Notes: a model not told the origin generated them from the sequence alone. A stretch of 64,000 bases of DNA from Carallia brachiata (GCA_021464245.1 JADCRB010000028.1:6761612-6825611), one strand, 5' to 3'; shown: positions 24,163 to 37,738, counted from the stretch's first letter. Numbers and translations: made by a program.

Positions 24163-27100
24163 CTATGGTATTTGGATGTCCAAAGTGGCTGGGGCAGAGA
24201 AACAAATTGTCCTGGAGGGATCTGAAGAAATTTGCACAGATTAGCAGATGATGATTATGAGCAATGGGGATTCGGAAGTGAAGTCTGCAATGAACTATGC
24301 AAAAAAAGGTTTTTGTGTGATGTGAAGAAAGAGAGCTGGCTGTACTTAATGCCATCATGTGCACTTAGAAGCCAACTTTTTCCAATATTTTATGGACTAA
24401 ACAGTACTGATGGGAGAAAAACGTTTAAACAAATACTTGGGAAAGACTTTATTTATATTATTTAATAAAATATTTATTAATTTTATTCTTATTTTTTATA
24501 AATAAAATTAATTTATAATTTAATATTATTTTAATATTATTTTAATTTTTTTATTTAAATATATCTCACCTATTATATAATATAAAATTATAAATATATT
24601 ATATTCCTTAAAAATAAAGTTAAAATATAAATTCCTAATTTAATAAAAGCTGACGAGCGTCAAAACAGATGCTAACCGACCAAATAGCTAAGGACCAAAA
24701 TACGACAAAGGAGAGCAAGCATGATACCTGTGAGAAAGTATGGAATAATAATAATAATAATATAAGTAACTATAAGATCTAAGAATCAATTTATATGACA
24801 TTATTTTAAATCTCACCGTAGATAAAAAATAATATGCAGGTTCTAGATATTAACATAGTCATAAACATTACATTCTAGGCAAATCTACGTATTTTAATGA
24901 AATTGCTAATCCTAACATTTTATTTTATAAAACATGACAAGGCAATTGGATTCTCTTGCAATTGCTTTAAAAAATTTTTTGTGAACTAAATAAATAAATT
25001 TTTTTAAAAAAATTAATCATATAAAATTAATTTTACAAATTTTATCCATTCTAAATAAGTTACATAAGATGAGAAAAAAAGATATATCTCAAGAATCACC
25101 AAATTGATTAACCTTTTTAAAACCAAACTAATTCATCAAAGTTTCATTTTCACAAATCACCAATACAAGGTGGGTGGAAGCATAAGTTTTTAATTTCTTT
25201 ATTTAGGCACCAGTGCTTTCAGCTTGAATCATTGCTGAGCAAACCAATGAATTATTCAACTTTGTTCTACTATCGCTCAGTTTAATATTAGGTATCCTAA
25301 GCTTTAAATTACTGTATACTTCCATTTCATGTGCGCTACCCACTTTAATGGGCTCCGCCACTCGAGACAAAAGCATTAACTATATATATATATATGAGAA
25401 ATTTTGGAGAGAGAACCAACGAATAATGAAATGTCCAGAGAAAAAACCAGGAAGCCCATGGCTGGCCGGCAGCAACTTAAGTATTATGGGTTCCCACCAA
25501 CCAAACCAATAAAAAATAACAATAATAATAAGAAGCATGGTTGGGAGCTTAGAATTCTGAAAAAGAAACCATGGAGTGTATAATTTTATTGAAATATAAG
25601 CACGAAATTTTATAAATTATTAAATAATTAAATTTAAAAAATAAATAAATTATTAAATATATTATTTGTCTATTTGTATCTCGTTAAAAATGAGTTACAT
25701 TTGAATATTTTTTTTATAAAAAAAAAGATTTCATAAGTATTTGTTCTTAAAGAATGAAGATATTTTTTTTTCAAAAATCTTCACTCTACAAGTAACTTGA
25801 CATATTTTTATTCTGTCCCAATAGAGCCAACAAGTTTATTTAAGTTCTTTTCTCTTTTTCTTTAACATTTTATTCGTTTTAATAAGGTGGATCAGGCGTC
25901 TACTACCCAGAAAATAATTGTTAAATTCCTTTTCTTCCTAATTCCAAGCCGTCGGCCGGCTAGGCTACGAACTCAAGAAGATGCCCACCATGCTGCTCAT
26001 TTATTTTCTTTTTCGGATTTGCTGGGTTAAAAAATCAATAAAAATTTAATTTGACATGCTATAATTTAGTTCCGATAATGATTGACACTATACACATTAA
26101 GATGTGACAAAAAAGCATTCTAACATTTCAATACGGTAACAATTAGCCACTTCGTTAAAGAGTATATGTGTGCGTTTTTTTTTTTAATAATTTCCCTGGG
26201 TTTAACCAAATTTAAGGACCAAAACATATGACATCGTAAGAAATAAAAAACCAATTTTAACGTAAAAAAAAATAGAAATATGATTTAAAGAACTTTTCTC
26301 ACATCAGTGCTGAGCAACGAAAATGAAATGATTTCATTAACCAATGGACAATCCTGCTCACAAACATGAGTTCAACCAAATACATTTTTTTTTGTTGGTA
26401 TTATTCTATAATTATGAGTTTGGTAAAGATTATAAAGTTGATCCATTGGCTTGCTTAAATCATTGCCGAGCAAACCAATGAAGTATTGAACTTTATTTTA
26501 TCCCCGCCTAAATTATTTAAGTTGTCGTGATAGAACTTTAAATTATAATATACTTCGTGCATTGTTACTTGCAATGACAAATTTTGTCGGCCTGATGAAT
26601 AAAGAAAGAAATGTTACAAGAAATGGTGAGTCATGGCCAGCGCAGCAGCTACACCTAGTGGCGAGTGCTTGCTTGGATCGAGAGGTTTGACTGTCGGGGA
26701 GAGGATTTTAGGGCGTCAGGGGCAGAGGAATTATTATTTTTTTTGATACTATTATAAGTCCGGATAAATTTAATAAAAGAAAATTTTAATTTATAATCAC
26801 GTATATTTATTTTGTAACTTTATTAATTATAAGAGTAATGAAAAAAAAATTATTATCCTTTTTCACTGTACAATGAATCCATAAAATTATGAAAGACTTT
26901 CAGACTGTTATATTACAAAAATTCTTTAGATAATTTATTTTCAACAACTACTTTTTTTTCTTTTTCTCTTTTTTTTTTAAGGCCACGCCACAAAACCAAT
27001 CCCCACTTTTGGAGAAAGGCGGTTGGCCCTATGCTAGCCTCTTGTTTTTTTTTTTTTTTAATACTTTATAATAAACCTAATGTCTCTGTTTTATTTTTTA

Positions 27101-27462
27101 TTTTCATTTTTAATATAAAATTAATATTATAATACACATGATTTTACTTTTATATGATCAACAAATTTGTAGTTTCCTTCTTCGCATTATTTTTCCTAAA
27201 CATTGAGGATAAGAAAAAATTTTATTCCTAATTTTCTTCTCTGTCCTCTCCTCCTACTTGTTTCTTTTTTATCTTTGAGAGCTAGCACCCAAAGACAATT
27301 GGAATTTGGGAGACAGAAGATAAGAGACAAGACTAAAATTTGAACTTTAATATCGTGGTTCGAAGTCATTGCCTTTGCGGCTAGCTTTTACCTCTCCTAC
27401 CCTTTTTTTTTTTCTTCCAAAGAATACCTTTGTCGCCTAATTTTATCATCAATCACGCTCCT
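24163..27462. other. AT-rich intergenic DNA with dispersed old repeats
   Basis: No gene is seen. Stretches around 25205-25340 and 26440-26600 (phrases such as GAGCAAACCAATGAA and TTTAAATTATA) are old copies of the repeat found three times at 40085-40500. Short (AAT)n tracts occur near 24746 and 25511, and many homopolymer tracts. Confidence 0.4.
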
Positions 27463-28018
27463 CCTCTTCCTTACATTCTACTCAAATCTAATACGTTGAG
27501 CTTTGTGAAACTACTCAAAAACAGATCTCCTAACAACCAAAGCAAACAGGTAAGTTAGAAAATCATAGCTAAACTGTGGACAACTATAAATAACTAAAGT
27601 CCATATCCTTCTGTTCTACCAACGATCGTTGGTTCAAATGGTAAGGGACTTAACACCCCTTAAATAAGGTTTCGAGTTCGAGTCTTGTACATGAAAAAAA
27701 ACGGCATTAGGAGAACCGCTTCTAATATAGGTCTGACAGTCCTCTTCCTTACATTCTACTCAAATCTAATACGTTGAGCTTTGTCAAACTACTCAAAAAC
27801 AGATCTCCTAACAACCAAAGCAAACAGGTAAGTTAGAAAATCATAGCTAAACTGTAGACAACTATAAATAACTAAAGTCCATATCCTTCTGTTTTACTAA
27901 CGATCGTTGGTTCAAGTGGTAAGGGACTTAACACCCCTTAAATAAGGTCTCGAGTTCGAGTCTTGTAAATGAGAAAAACGGTGTTAGGAGAGCCGCCCCC
28001 AATATAGGCATGACAGTG
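27463..28018. repeat. Direct tandem duplication, two units of about 278 bp
   Basis: 27463-27740 is repeated at 27741-28018 with a handful of differences. Each unit carries the same leader and the first part of a SINE. The duplication therefore happened after the SINE had inserted, and its right breakpoint cut the first SINE copy. Confidence 0.85.
27616..27740 (+). mobile_element. 3'-truncated SINE copy made by tandem duplication
   Basis: Same SINE, same left flank and TSD sequence (27605-27615) as the full copy, but it stops at ...GACAGT where the second duplication unit begins. It is not an independent insertion. Confidence 0.75.
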
Positions 28019-28085
28019 CTCGAACCGGATTAGTTAGGGGTCCAATGAGACATTCCAGATACCGGGAAAGACCAAAAAAAAAAAA
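27894..28085 (+). mobile_element. tRNA-derived SINE, full copy
   Basis: Near the 5' end lies a box-A-like TGGTTCAAGTGGTAAGG and about 30 bp later a box-B-like GGTCTCGAGTTCGAGTC, the internal pol III promoter layout of plant SINEs. The body ends in a 13-A run and is flanked by ATCCTTCTGTT at 27883-27893 and 28086-28096. Related empty sites occur near 36085 and 63210, where the flanking sequence is continuous. Confidence 0.75.
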
Positions 28086-28179
28086 ATCCTTCTGTTCAAA
28101 GAAGGCGGACATGGAAATATTCAACGCAAATTAATGTAAGTATGGTTTTAAAAAGACTCAGGAAAAGGAATTCGCGGTC

Positions 28180-28202
28180 ATATATATATATATATATATA
28201 TA
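28180..28202. repeat. (TA)n microsatellite
   Basis: An uninterrupted TA run inside old repeat DNA that is also present, without the TA run, near 36160. Confidence 0.9.
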
Positions 28203-28419
28203 AAAGAACTTTACGGTTCAAATTCAAAAATTATTTAAAAAAAACTAAGACTTTATTGTTTAAATTTAAAAATAATAAAAGAAAGACTTGGAAGAGTTTT
28301 TTTTTGTATAAAGGTCAATTTTACCTAAAATTTATAATAGTTTGTTGATTTTTATTTGTTATATTTTTTTATGAAAATCGGTACAAAAAGTTTTTTTCGT
28401 TATAAAATTATACCTACCT

Positions 28420-28838
28420 ATTAATTTTTTTACCAATTACACTGATGTAACAATTAATAGAATGTCACGTCAATAAAGTTGTGTTCAATTAACTATCACA
28501 TCATTTTAAGTTGATGATGTGACATATATCTTTTCTTGATTTTTCAAAAATTTTAATTTTTTTTTAAAATATGTTGATATTTAATTAAAAATAAACTTAA
28601 CATTTTTAATGCTTACCACCATAATATCATATTTCATAAACTTTTCCTTTTAACATACTTTAAATTGGGTTCCGTTAATTAAAAAATTAACATATTTTAA
28701 AAATCTTTTTTTAGATTTTTGAAAAACAAAAAACGTGGAGATATCAACTTAGGATGATGTGGCAACCTATTGAATACAATTTTGTTGATATGGCATTCTA
28801 TTAGTTGTTACGTTAGTATAATTAATAGAAAAATTAAC
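28420..28838. mobile_element. Foldback element with about 140-bp arms
   Basis: 28421-28560 is matched in inverted orientation by about 28695-28838 at roughly 75-80% by eye (phrases such as AATAGAATGtCA and TAAGTTGATgaTG). No coding capacity. Ends and TSD are not sharp, so the superfamily is uncertain; a long-TIR MULE-like element is likely. Confidence 0.5.
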
Positions 28839-29018
28839 AACTGATTATTATTTTTTTAATAAAAACTTCTAAAGAGAGACTTGTAAAAAAAATTTATTGT
28901 CAAATCACTGAAAAAACAGATTGCCCAGCAACCAAACCAAAGCATGCACGTTGAATATGTTGGTTTTGTTATCGCCCAAGAGAGGGGGTAAATTGAAATT
29001 CAATTAGCGCCCAATACA

Positions 29019-30725
29019 ATGAAATCTGTTCTTAGCTCTGGCGATCGCCCCTTGCCCGACAACCCAGATCCCCCCGACCCCTTGCCTGAACAGGTGATGA
29101 CAGATGCGATTGATGATGGCGTGCGCCCAATTGGAGAGATGGGTCATCCTCGGAGGGAATCCTTCAAGGATAAGCTTCTGAACAAGAGAGCTTCTTCGAT
29201 TACACCCGAAATTGACCTATATGCGACTAATCAAATTTCCATCGGCTACAAGGATGGAAATCCCTTGCAACCACAGGTCAAATTCCAGGAAAACCTCATG
29301 GATTCCTTCGCCCAGCCATGGATGAAGGCCCTGATTGTCAAGCTGTTGGGCAAGGATGTTGGGTACCAATTTTTGGTAAGCAAGCTGGAGCAAATATGGA
29401 AGCCAGCCGGAGGTATGGATTTAATGGATTTGGGTTATGGTTGTTATATGGTCAGGTTTAATCAAGATGATGATTTAGATAGAGTGATTAGTGGTGGTCC
29501 ATGGACCATCCAGGACCATTACCTTACTGTCCGCAGATGGGATCGGCATTTTGTGCCGTCGAGGGCTCCAGTTGAGTCCACCCTAGCCTGGGTTCGTTTC
29601 CCGGAACTTTCAGTCATGTTTTATAATGATGATGCACTTATGGCTATTGCTTCCTGTGCTGGTAAGCCTGTTAAAATTGATCGAAACACAATGTTTGCAA
29701 CTAGAGGCCGTTTTGCACGTGTCTGTGTGGAACTGGACCTCACAAAACCGTTGATCCCTGAGATTTGGGTTAATGACGGGTGCCAACGGGTGGAATATGA
29801 GAGTCTGCACACGGTTTGTCTGACTTGTGGGAGATTTGGTCATGCTACTGGCACCTGTGCGAATGCCACAGGAAATCACCACAGCACAAACAACCGGGAG
29901 GTAGCCAGGGGATCACATGCTGGAGAGGAAGGTCTGAAGCAAGATAGTAACTCGGAGATGGTGTCGGAGCCCAACCTGGAGATGAGTCCTGATCGGGAGT
30001 CGGCTAATTTCGGGCCTTGGATGGTAGTAACACGTAGAAAGCGTCCCACAATTAATCAAGACAAGAAGCATACGAGAGTGGGGGGGACTCCTAATGTAAA
30101 TAGATTCTCTTCTTTGGGGAGCAATAGGGTAACTGAGAAGAGAGTCCTAATAGTGTGAATTTGGTGGCACCGAATTTTAGAGAGACTATTAATCAGGATG
30201 CAGGGAAGCCAAGGGATAAAGGGAAGAGGGCTCGAGTGGAGGTGGGTTTTACTGTAGGTGTGAATGAGAACGAAGCGCAGGCTCCAGGCCGTGAGAGGAA
30301 TGGACACCCGGGGAATAAACCATCTAAGATGGTTGGAAGGCAACGCAAGACAAAAGCCTCATTGTTGAAAGAAAATGTGGATCCAAATTCTAGTGGGGTT
30401 GGGTCCAGGTCTGGATTATTGAACTTGGATACACAGGGGAAATTTACTGAAGGGCTCAAAGGAAATGCTGTCAACAGGGTGCTTCAAACGGACCAGGGGT
30501 CCCTTCTGATGCGAACACCTTTGGATGGGATTTTTTTCACTGCTGGATATATCTACTTCTCAATCTAGCTCCCCATTCCCAGCTGATGGATTGGAACGCC
30601 CATTAGATATGCATGGGGGCAAGGGAACATCTCCAATAATACACTCAGAAATGTCTGACATGGAGCTGGAGGTGGTGGAAGCCAATGAGGCAGGGGTTAC
30701 AAGGGTACATCATGGATCCATATGA
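29019..30725 (+). pseudogene. LINE ORF1, nucleic-acid-binding protein (frameshifted)
   Basis: The first 379 codons (29019-30158) contain a DUF4283-like N-terminal domain (GGPWTIQDHYLTVRRW) and a CCHC zinc knuckle CLTCGRFGHATGTC near residue 265. The product would coat the LINE RNA. The frame continues in two further pieces, 30155-30568 and 30525-30725, after shifts near 30150 and at the T-run at about 30532; the last piece ends in TGA shortly before ORF2. Confidence 0.8.
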
Positions 30726-30785
30726 CAGCCTCGAGAAAGCACCGGGTTCGGTATATTTTTTTTTCTACTATCTCTTTGTTTATTT

Positions 30786-33700
30786 ATGGACTTAGCTCAC
30801 ATGGAGAATTTTAAAATTCTATGTTGGAATATTAGAGGAGCAGGCAATGCAAGTGCGAAAAGGCATTTAGCCCATTTGGTGAGAACCCATCGTCCCGATA
30901 TGGTGTTCATCATGGAGACTCACATTCCATTTTCTAAAGTGGAGCGTAAGTGGGAGTTTCTTGGGTTTGATAAAAATATTATCTCAGACCCATGTGGTTT
31001 TGCTGGGGGTATATGGGTCCTCTGGAAGAGCAGAAAGTTAGCAATTAGTCATGTTATTATTAATCCTCAATCCATTCATTTCTCCATTTCTCAGCCGGGA
31101 CGTATGGAGTGGCGGTGTTCGGCAGTTTACGCTAGCCCCACAGCGTCATACAGAGAGGCCTTTTGGACGGATAAACGGGGATTATCTGACCAGTCTAGTA
31201 CTCCCTGGTTGCTCATGGGGGACTTTAATGACATCAGTAGTCCGGCAGAGAAGAAAGGAGGTCGCATTTATTATAATCGTATTAAGAAGTTTGTTGACAA
31301 TGTTGAATACTGTGGGTTTCAGGACTTGGGATTCAAAGGTCCCTTTTTTACTTGGCACCAGACGGAACATGGGCGGGTTGTGATATCAGAAAGGATTGAT
31401 CGAGCTCTTGCCACGGAAGATTGGAGATCCATGTTCCCTGAGTGCTCTTTGGTCGTATTGCCCCGGACTCACTCGGACCACCACCCTCTGCTGCTTGTCT
31501 CGGGATATCCCACTGAACGTCTCCCCCGACCCTTTCGCTTTGAAGCTGCTTGGCTAACACATGAAAATTTTCCTGAGGTTGTCCGGCAGGCTTGGGGGAC
31601 GAACTGCATTCCCATCCATGAGAAATTGGAGGCTGTCCAACATGCAGCAGTAGAATTTAACCAGAGTGTCTTTGGTAACATTTTTCGAAGAAAAAGGCAG
31701 CTCCAAGCGAGAATTAATGGGATTCAAATGGCTCTAGAGTACTATCAAGACCCCTTCCTTGTTGCTTTGGAGAAGAGGTTACTTTCAGAATTCAACCTGG
31801 CTCTTAGGCAAGAAGAATTGTTATGGTTCCAAAAATCCCGGGTCCAGTGGCTGCAACTTGGAGATAGAGGAACGCGTTTCTTTCACGCGTCAACTATTGC
31901 AAGATGCAAAGCTAACAAGATTGAGGGTCTGCGGTTGGCAAATGGAGTATGGAGTTATGACCAGCAGGCGATCAAAACGAACGTACTGGAGCATTTTCGT
32001 CACATTTTTTGCTCCACAGAAAATATTTCCCAATTCCCCACCATTGAGAATCACCCCGTACTTTCGATAGATCAGCAGCAGAGCCTCTTGCAACCGGTCT
32101 CCTGTGAAGAAGTCCGCACTGCTCTTAATGCTATGAAATCATTCAAGGCACCTGGCCCTGATGTCTTCCAACCAATTTTCTTCAAGACATATTGGGATCT
32201 TATTGGGAATGATTTGGTAAGGCTGGTTCAGAAGGCTTTTCTAACAGGAAGATTTGATGCGAAATTGTCGGAAACATTGGTCTGCCTTATTCCGAAAATG
32301 GAAAATGCAGATACCATATCCAAGTTTCGACCCATCTCACTTTGCAATGTGGCCTTTAAGCTTATAACTAAAGTCTTGGTGAATCGGGTGCGCCCCTTTC
32401 TTGATGATATTATCAGTCCTCTGCAGGGAAGCTTTATTCCGGGGAGATGCTCTTCTGATAATATTGTTGTTGCCCAGGAAGTTATGAATTATATTAAGAG
32501 AACAAAAAGCAAGAAGGGAGCTATGGCTTTTAAAATCGATCTAGAGAAAGCGTATGACCGGGTTGACTGGACCTTCTTGCGTCAGACGCTGCATGATTTT
32601 GGCTTCCCAGATGCCACTGTTAATCTCATAATGTTCTGTGTTTCAAGTTCGTCGTTGATGGTTTTGTGGAATGGGGCACGGTTGGAGACGCTCACACCAC
32701 ACAGAGGACTGCGCCAGGGAGATCCACTATCTCCATATTTATTCCTTATGTGCATGGAGAAGCTTTCTCTGCTTATTCAACAGCTGGTTAATCACCGGGT
32801 ATGGAAGCCGATTAAGTGTAGTAGAGGGGGTCCTTCTATTTCTCACTTACTATTTGCTGATGACTTAATGATTTTTGCTCAAGCAACGATGGAGCAAGCT
32901 CGTGCCATTCGATCTACTCTAGATAATTTTTGTCGGGCTTCGGGGTTCAAGATTAACGATACTAAGTCCAGGGCCATCATTTCCAATTATGTCCCGCGGG
33001 AGACCGTTCGAGGCATTAAGCGAGTCAGCAAGTTCTGCTTCGCTACTGACATGGGAGCGTATCTGGGAAATCCACTTTCTCAGAACCGAAGAAATAGAGC
33101 TACATATGCCTACATTTTGGATAAGGTACGCCAAAAACTAAGCGTGTGGAAATCTAAGCTTTTGAACTTAGCTGGGAGAGTAACTCTAGCTCAAAATTGT
33201 CTTGCTTCAATTCCCATCTATACGATGCAAACCGTCTGGTTGCCAGCTTCTATTTGTGATGAGTTAGACCGGATAACACGCAGATTTATTTGGTCATCAG
33301 ATCACGACAAAAAAGGAGTTCACTTGGTTAGTTGGGAAGTGATAACTCGCCCGAAATTTTGAAGGTGGCCTTGGATTGAGACAGGCACGTTGGAATAATA
33401 TTGCTATGTTGGGGAAATTATGCTGGGATATACTGTGTAACAAAAACAAAATTTGGGTCTCAATGCTCCGACATAAATACTGTGATTCCTCTCGTGCTAT
33501 GGTCCCGTGTAACTCTCATGCATCAATAACCTGGAAATCAATCACTCATTGTTTTGCTCATTTAGAAGATGGGTTTGGAATCCGGGTGAGCAACGGTAAC
33601 AGCACTTCCTTATGGCATGACAGGTGGCTGCTGGGCAAGTGCCTTGCTGAGATGGTGCCAATGATTGACCCAAGAGAACTACATGCTAAGGTCAGTCACA

Positions 33701-34830
33701 TTATCAACAATGGGAGATGGGATCTGGATGTCCTGTCCACAATAATACCACCAGCTGGTAAGCAAATGATTGAATCAACTCCATTGCCCAAATATGTGGT
33801 TTGTGAAGATTCAGTGGCTTGGATAGGCAGCCAGGATGGCTCATATTCAGCTAAGACCGGGTATGCTTGGCTAGTTCATGGTTCTTCAGCTGGGTCACCG
33901 GATCCAATATGGGGGGGTTTGGAAATTGAAAATCCCCAGAAAATGAAAATGTTCTTATGGCAAATTTTGAAAGGTCGCTTGCTGACCAATTTGGAACGAT
34001 TTCGCCGTGGGCTTTGCACTTCCCCTTTGTGTGGACGCTGTCTTGCAGGGGAAGAATCCATTATCCATGTCTTGAGAGATTGTACTTATGCTAGATGTGT
34101 GTGGGAGGTGCTATTCCCCACAGGAGCTCCTGATCCCTTTTATAGGGAAGAAATACATGGTTGGATTATGAAATTTCTCAAAATTTTGATACTTGATTGG
34201 ATTGCGTGCCCCGGGCTTTTTTTCTTGTGTGCTTGTTGGACCATATGGCAGGCTCGAAATGACGAAGTATCAATGGCATGTCCAACAAGTTTCTTCAAAC
34301 ACAGAAAATTTACGGACTGGTCATGGACTGCAATATAAGCTTTCCGATAAAGAAGTTGGCTTCAAGTCTCCTGTTAGGCTTGTGTCCTGGATGCCACCAC
34401 AACATGGATGGATCAAGTTAAACATAGATGGTAGCTCAATGGGAAATCCTGGCAGAGCTGGTGTGGGGGGATTTTTAGAGATGCTGTGGGAAGGTGGCTG
34501 GGGGGTTTCTCAATGTCAGTTGGTGTGACAACTAACATGGTGGCTGAATTACTGGCCATAAGAAGAGGTATGGAGATCGCATGGGATAAAGGGTTTCGAG
34601 CCATAATGTTGAATCGATTCCTTGGAAGCCCTCCGCTTGATTGGAAAAAAGTTGGGGTTGGCTCATCCATCTCAAGTTCTTGTTGGAGATATCCAAGCAT
34701 TGCAGCAACGACGCTGGGAAGTTAAGTTCCAACACGTTCTGAGAGAGGGAAATGCCTGCGCGGACTACCTTGCAAAAATGGGAGCCTCAAGTGCTGGTGG
34801 TGAAATCTTTTTACAAACGCCACCAATTGG
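30786..34830 (+). pseudogene. LINE ORF2: AP-endonuclease, reverse transcriptase, RNase H (frameshifted)
   Basis: 30786-33362 is open for 858 codons. Endonuclease motifs: ILCWNIRG, GDFND, RIDRAL and SDHHPL. Reverse transcriptase motifs: PISLCNV, KIDLEKAYDRVDW, GLRQGDPLSPYLF and FADDLMIF, the last with the catalytic Asp pair. One extra T at 33357-33361 shifts the frame; 33376-34338 continues with the zinc-binding RVT region (HVLRDC) and stops at TAA. 34360-34830 encodes a broken RNase H (LNIDGSSMGNPG, then AELLAIRRG, then ADYLAKMG) in three frames. An intact protein would nick target DNA and prime reverse transcription there. Confidence 0.9.
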
Positions 34831-34981
34831 GATATGAAATTTACTTGATGCAGACAACTACGGTGTCATGCATCCTAGACTATAGTTGTGCTCTTGTTTC
34901 TGTTTTCGTTTCTTTTTTCTTTCTAGCTTGTTCTTTCCTGCATCTTCTGTACCAAAAAAAAAAGAGAGGGGGTAAATTGAA

Positions 34982-37232
34982 CATTTTTGGATTCTGGTCA
35001 CAATTCACTTAATTTCAACTCTAAAGAGTTAGTTGAAATAATAAATGATAATTAAATAACATAAATGCAACAAAAATAAAAAAGAGATAGAGAGGGAAGA
35101 GATTGTACTACGATTTATAACAGTTAGACTGTAACTGTGAATTTACGTCTACTCCTCATGGACTCTTCCTTGAGAATTTAATCAACTAACGCTTTCTTCT
35201 TTTGATGGGCAAAGAACAGCCATTTACAATCTCTTTGAACACACAATCAACAAGTTTTTGTGAAACTTTTGATCACAAGTATACTCTTTTCACTTAGCAC
35301 TAGAGTTTAAGTTCTCATTTTCATTTTCTCTTTCTTTTTCACACAACTTTACAAGAATTTCTCATGATCTTCTCTATCAAAATTGATGTATAATAAAGGA
35401 GTTCTCTAACCCCTTTATAGACTGATAGTCTGTAACTAGTCATTAGTCCTTAATTTTTTTTGAAAACGTGTGGTTCTTTCTCAAAATGAAAAGTTAAATC
35501 TCTATCTGCTGAAATATTGGTTGACCGACCCGAACTTATGGTAACTCTGGACTCCTATCTTTTAGTTGCATTGGCCTACTACAGACCTCGTTTGACTGAC
35601 TGATCAAAACTTTCTATAACTTCTCTCTCTCTCTTTTTTTTTTTTGCTTCCTTCCCATGCAACTGACCAAAGTGACACACAAGTCGATCGGTTTGGACTT
35701 TCTGTAACTTTGCACACTTTCTTCTCTGATCATCCAATCGACCACAGAACCTATTAGGTCAACCAGTTTGATTTCGTTATATCTTTCAACTTTTAGAAAT
35801 TTCCTTCTTTTACGATAATCGCTTGAGATTATATTCAATGCCTTTCTAAAATGAGTGAGATCTGACAAATACTGCTTGTCATTCATTTCTTGTTATAATA
35901 GAATGTAATCACAATGATATATTGTCATGCAAACTCGTTCAATCAACTAATTAATTGATCAACTAAATATAAAAATGTTCGGTCAAATTGTTTAATTGAT
36001 TTCCTTAACTGTGTGAACGGGTAGATTAGAAAATCATAGCTAAATTGTAGACAGTGATAAATAACTCAAGTTCATATACTTCTGTTCAAAAAAGGCTGCC
36101 ATGAAAATATTCAAGTCAAATTAATCTACGTATGGTTTCAAAAAGACTCGGAAAAGGAATTCGTGGTCTAATCTCAATTATACTTTTATAACAAAAAAAA
36201 AACTTTATCGCTCAAATCTAAATATTAAAAAAAAAGATTGGAAAAAGACTTTATTGTTCAAATTGAAAAATATTTAAAAAAATGACTTGAAAGAGTTTAT
36301 TGTTTGTTTAAATCAAAAGAGCCGTCAAATAATGAGTATGAAACTTAAAACATATTAAAAATTTAAGATAAAAGTAGGAGAAGTTTAAAATTATTATAAA
36401 GCATGTTTATAAACTGGTTTATTTTCAATATGTGACATTTTAACTCTTTAAAATGTCCTTTTGACATGTGTTAGGTTTAATTAGCACGTGAAATAAGAAA
36501 ATTAAATTGAAATAGAACAAACTCATAGAAATGTGTTAAATTAATAAATGTAGATAAAAGAGATAAGTCAAGTTATGATAAAAAAAAATTATAATATCAT
36601 ATCAAATAATAACTATGAGTTTCAAAATTTACCAAAAGTTTAAACTAAAAATACAAAAAACTTAAAATTATTATAAATCATATTACAAACTTGTTTATTT
36701 TACATTTTAACTCTTTAATAAGAGCAAAGATTGTGCCCCAAATAAAATATCCGGACACTTTTAGAACGTGCAACCACTAATATTTTTAATGTAAACAAAA
36801 ATTATAAAAGAAAATTTTAAAATTAGATAAATATTATTTTAAAATTTAAAGTGTAAATTCTACATAATATACATTAAAATAAATTTTTTTTTCTCCTAAA
36901 AATTCAAGTTGTATTTTTTTAATAGTGTCCGGACAAATTCTGGACGCCACTAGTTCGGTCCACTAACTTTAGTGAAATCAAAAATTTTAAAGACTTGTCA
37001 AAAGACTTTAATATTTAAATCTAAAAGATCCCGTTGGAAAGGACGCAGAAAAAAGAGACTGTAGCTTACGGCCCTGAAATGAAAGAAAGCATGAAATCAA
37101 TGAGAAACAATGGCGACATGAAAGCAGCATAAAAAAAAATCAAAATGACTAATGTGCATTTAAAAATTGACAAAAAAAAAAAAAAACTTGGACCTTCAAT
37201 TGTGTCAATGTTATCCTAACGCCTTTGTTTAT
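34982..37232. other. Intergenic DNA with an old duplicated segment
   Basis: 35000-36000 shows no gene; the open frame at 35614-35886 (minus) has no known motif. From about 36010 the sequence is a diverged copy of 27520-28300 (without the SINE) and of 63130-63700. Confidence 0.4.
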
Positions 37233-37738
37233 GGGATATGCATTAAAAAAGTCTTAAACCTTTAGATATTTTTTCATTTAAGTTCTAAATCGTTTTGAAA
37301 TTTCATTTCAGTCCTATACCTTTTGATTTTGTTCCAAATCAGTCCTTCCGTTAGTCAAACCGTTAAAAATTACTGTTCACTATCGGAAATTTTTTAAAAA
37401 AGGTAAAATATACTATTTCAATTCACCAATTAACAGAAATACTTTGTATAATCTTAAAAAAAATAAAATAAAAAATAAAAAATCTAAAATCTCAACTTAC
37501 ATGTTACTATTTGAGAGTAAAATACAAGCATTTAATAACAAAAAAAATATTTAAATAGTGTATTTTACCTTTTTTTAAAAATTTCAGTTAGTGAACAGTA
37601 ATTTTTAACGGTTTGACTAACGGAAGGACTGATTTGGAGCAAAATCAAAAGGTTTAGGACTGAAATGAAATCTCAAAAAGGTTTAGAACTTAAATGAAAA
37701 AAAATCTAAAAGTTTAGGACTTTTTTAATGCATATCCC
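37233..37738. mobile_element. 506-bp foldback element, copy 1
   Basis: The ends are GGGATATGCATTAAAAAAGT and its reverse complement. The arms are about 210 bp (phrases such as GTCCTTCCGTTAGTCAAACC on the left and their complements on the right) around an asymmetric core. It is flanked by CTTTGTTTAT at 37223-37232 and 37739-37748, a 10-bp target duplication in the MULE range. A related locus near 63700 lacks it. No coding capacity. Confidence 0.85.

Larger units (their letters stand above)
28998..34961 (+). mobile_element. L1-type LINE retrotransposon with RNase H, near full length
   Basis: The 5.96-kb element contains an ORF1 with a zinc knuckle, an ORF2 with endonuclease and reverse transcriptase, a zinc-binding RVT domain and a C-terminal RNase H, and ends in an A-run (34954-34961). 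It is flanked by a perfect 20-bp target-site duplication starting AAGAGAGGGGGTAAATTGAA at 28978-28997 and 34962-34981. The 5' leader is only about 20 bp, so slight 5' truncation is possible. Five or so single-base frame breaks and one stop make it non-coding as read. Confidence 0.95.

Noticed and set aside
27894..28085. A functional tRNA gene
   Set aside because: Box A and box B like sequences are present, but no cloverleaf can be formed and the unit has an A-tail and TSD, so it is a SINE.
35000..35560. Possible solo LTR
   Set aside because: It has some LTR-like phrases, but I could not find paired TG..CA ends or a target duplication.
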